DNA of 64,000 nt, taken from NCBI RefSeq assembly GCF_902499175.1, contig NZ_CABVQC010000010.1:1-64000 (forward strand), given 5' to 3'. A program made the translations under genes and the position numbers. This DNA comes from Burkholderia aenigmatica (GTDB taxonomy: Bacteria > Pseudomonadota > Gammaproteobacteria > Burkholderiales > Burkholderiaceae). The notes under the pieces are model-generated. The model had not been told where the DNA came from. It worked only from the letters and a program-made list of their open reading frames with translations, and ran no database searches. This document shows, piece after piece, positions 63,070-64,000 of the stretch; position 1 is the first letter of the stretch; each line of letters starts with the position of its first letter.

Positions 63070-64000
63070 ATGAAAAAGCTGCCCCCCAGGGCCAATCCCG
63101 AACATCTGAAAAAGCAGGCCAAGGCATTGTTGCGCCTGTACCGGCAGGGTGACGCCGATGCCGTCGCGCACTTCATCCGGTTTCTGCCTGCCGCCGCGCA
63201 CCGCACACACGACGAAACGCTCGCGCTCGGGCTCCGGCTGCACGACGCGCAATCCTGCATTGCGCGCGAGTACGGTTTTGCGTCATGGGCCGATCTCGGC
63301 GCGTTCGTCGAAACGCACGCGCTGGCGGGGCAACCGCGGTCGCAACTGATCCGGCGCTGGCTCGACCTGGCGTACGGCGGCGACGTGACCGGCGGCTACG
63401 ACGCCCCCCGGCCGCGTGTTGCCGTGCAACTGCTGCTCGACCATCCCGATCTCGTTGCGGGCGATCCGACCGTCGCATGCGCGGCCGGCGATCTCGACGC
63501 GGTGAAGGCGGCGCTGGCCGCCGGTTCCGGCTGGATCGCGCGCGCCGGTGGCGTGCTGAAGCTGCCGCCGCTGGTCGCCGTCACGCATTCGCGGCTCGGG
63601 CAGATTCCCGAGTTTGCCGCCAGGCTGCGCGCTTGCGCGCGTCTTCTGCTCGATGCCGGCGCCGATCCGAACCAGCGGATCGGCAACCGCTTTCCGCCGG
63701 CTTCGCTCGCCGCGCCCGACGAAGCGGAGCCGCTGTCGGCGCTGTACGGTGCGGCGGGCGTCAATCGCGATCCGCTGCTCACCGCCATGCTGCTGGAAGC
63801 CGGCGCCGATCCGAACGACGGCGAATCGCTGTATCACTCGGTGGAAAATCCGGCCTGTACGCGCCTGTTGCTCGAACACGGCGCGCGGGTGGGCGGCACG
63901 AATGCGTTGCGGCGCGCGTTCGACATGCGCGACGCGGACGCGCTCGAACTGCTGCTCGCGCATGGCGGCGACCCGAACGAGCCGCCCGGCGCGGGGCTGG
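63070..64000 (+). CDS. Ankyrin-repeat protein, 3' end cut by the window
   Basis: The frame from the ATG at 63070 (GAGG just upstream) is open to the window edge (310 codons). The N-terminus MKKLPPRANPEHLKKQAKALLRLYR and the REYGFASWADL segment are typical of a group of bacterial ankyrin proteins. Ankyrin units with the words LLLDAGADPNQR, MLLEAGADPNDG, RLLLEHGARVGG and LLLAHGGDPNEP follow at about residues 190-310. Such repeats mediate protein binding. The C-terminal part, and any enzymatic domain, is outside the window. Confidence 0.85.
   Translation, partial: MKKLPPRANPEHLKKQAKALLRLYRQGDADAVAHFIRFLPAAAHRTHDETLALGLRLHDAQSCIAREYGFASWADLGAFVETHALAGQPRSQLIRRWLDLAYGGDVTGGYDAPRPRVAVQLLLDHPDLVAGDPTVACAAGDLDAVKAALAAGSGWIARAGGVLKLPPLVAVTHSRLGQIPEFAARLRACARLLLDAGADPNQRIGNRFPPASLAAPDEAEPLSALYGAAGVNRDPLLTAMLLEAGADPNDGESLYHSVENPACTRLLLEHGARVGGTNALRRAFDMRDADALELLLAHGGDPNEPPGAGL

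Overview
The window is about 64 kb of very GC-rich DNA with compact, mostly short-gap genes. It looks like a secondary replicon of a Burkholderia species, probably of the cepacia complex. Gene content supports this: a LysR regulator divergent from a class A Pen-type beta-lactamase, a large PATR-repeat autotransporter, a solitary second mreB, and a complete valine-catabolic operon. No rRNA, tRNA, IS element, phage or CRISPR array was seen. The species is inferred from gene content only.

Layout. (1) 1-1.4 kb: truncated nfeD. (2) 1.5-10.3 kb: an AraC regulator divergent from a six-gene operon that covers isobutyryl-CoA to propionyl-CoA (acyl-CoA dehydrogenase, acyl-CoA synthetase, mmsA, mmsB, enoyl-CoA hydratase, 3-hydroxyisobutyryl-CoA hydrolase) and ends in a strong intrinsic terminator. 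(3) 11-19.4 kb: an AbrB-type membrane protein, a LysR/MFS divergent pair, and a macA-macB-outer-membrane-factor efflux operon on the minus strand. (4) 19.7-28 kb: small regulators and enzymes, a Tat lipoprotein, an HdeD-like membrane protein fused to a permuted papain-type domain, RNase T2, an isochorismatase-like protein lacking the usual triad, and a VOC protein. (5) 28-33 kb: a lower-density accessory stretch with a DUF4279 protein, flavin-reductase-like protein, GYD protein, P-loop kinase-like protein, dispersed repeats and a decayed scrap of the glutaminase gene whose intact copy lies at its right edge. (6) 33-41.5 kb: glsA, a two-component system, azoreductase, a PlpD-type patatin, mreB and a SanA-like protein. 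(7) 42.1-50.7 kb: one 2870-residue autotransporter whose passenger has 20 repeats, ten of them spaced exactly 300 bp apart. (8) 50.9-53.4 kb: a glycogen-debranching-type glucosidase and a small protein. (9) 53.4-58.9 kb: penR-penA, a small membrane protein, a MarR/monooxygenase operon and a small exported protein. Nine copies of a 36-bp element resembling inverted DnaA boxes are scattered through the gaps. (10) 58.8-64 kb: qseBC with a divergent ygiW-type gene, an RpiR regulator, a GNAT enzyme and a truncated ankyrin protein.

The observation I rate highest is the nine-copy family of DnaA-box-like inverted elements at 53.5-58.8 kb. All copies are in one orientation, all have the same internal spacing, and all lie outside genes. 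Next come the exactly periodic autotransporter repeats, the HdeD/papain fusion, the paired hairpins touching the acyl-CoA synthetase ribosome-binding site, and the glutaminase remnant marking the edge of the accessory stretch.
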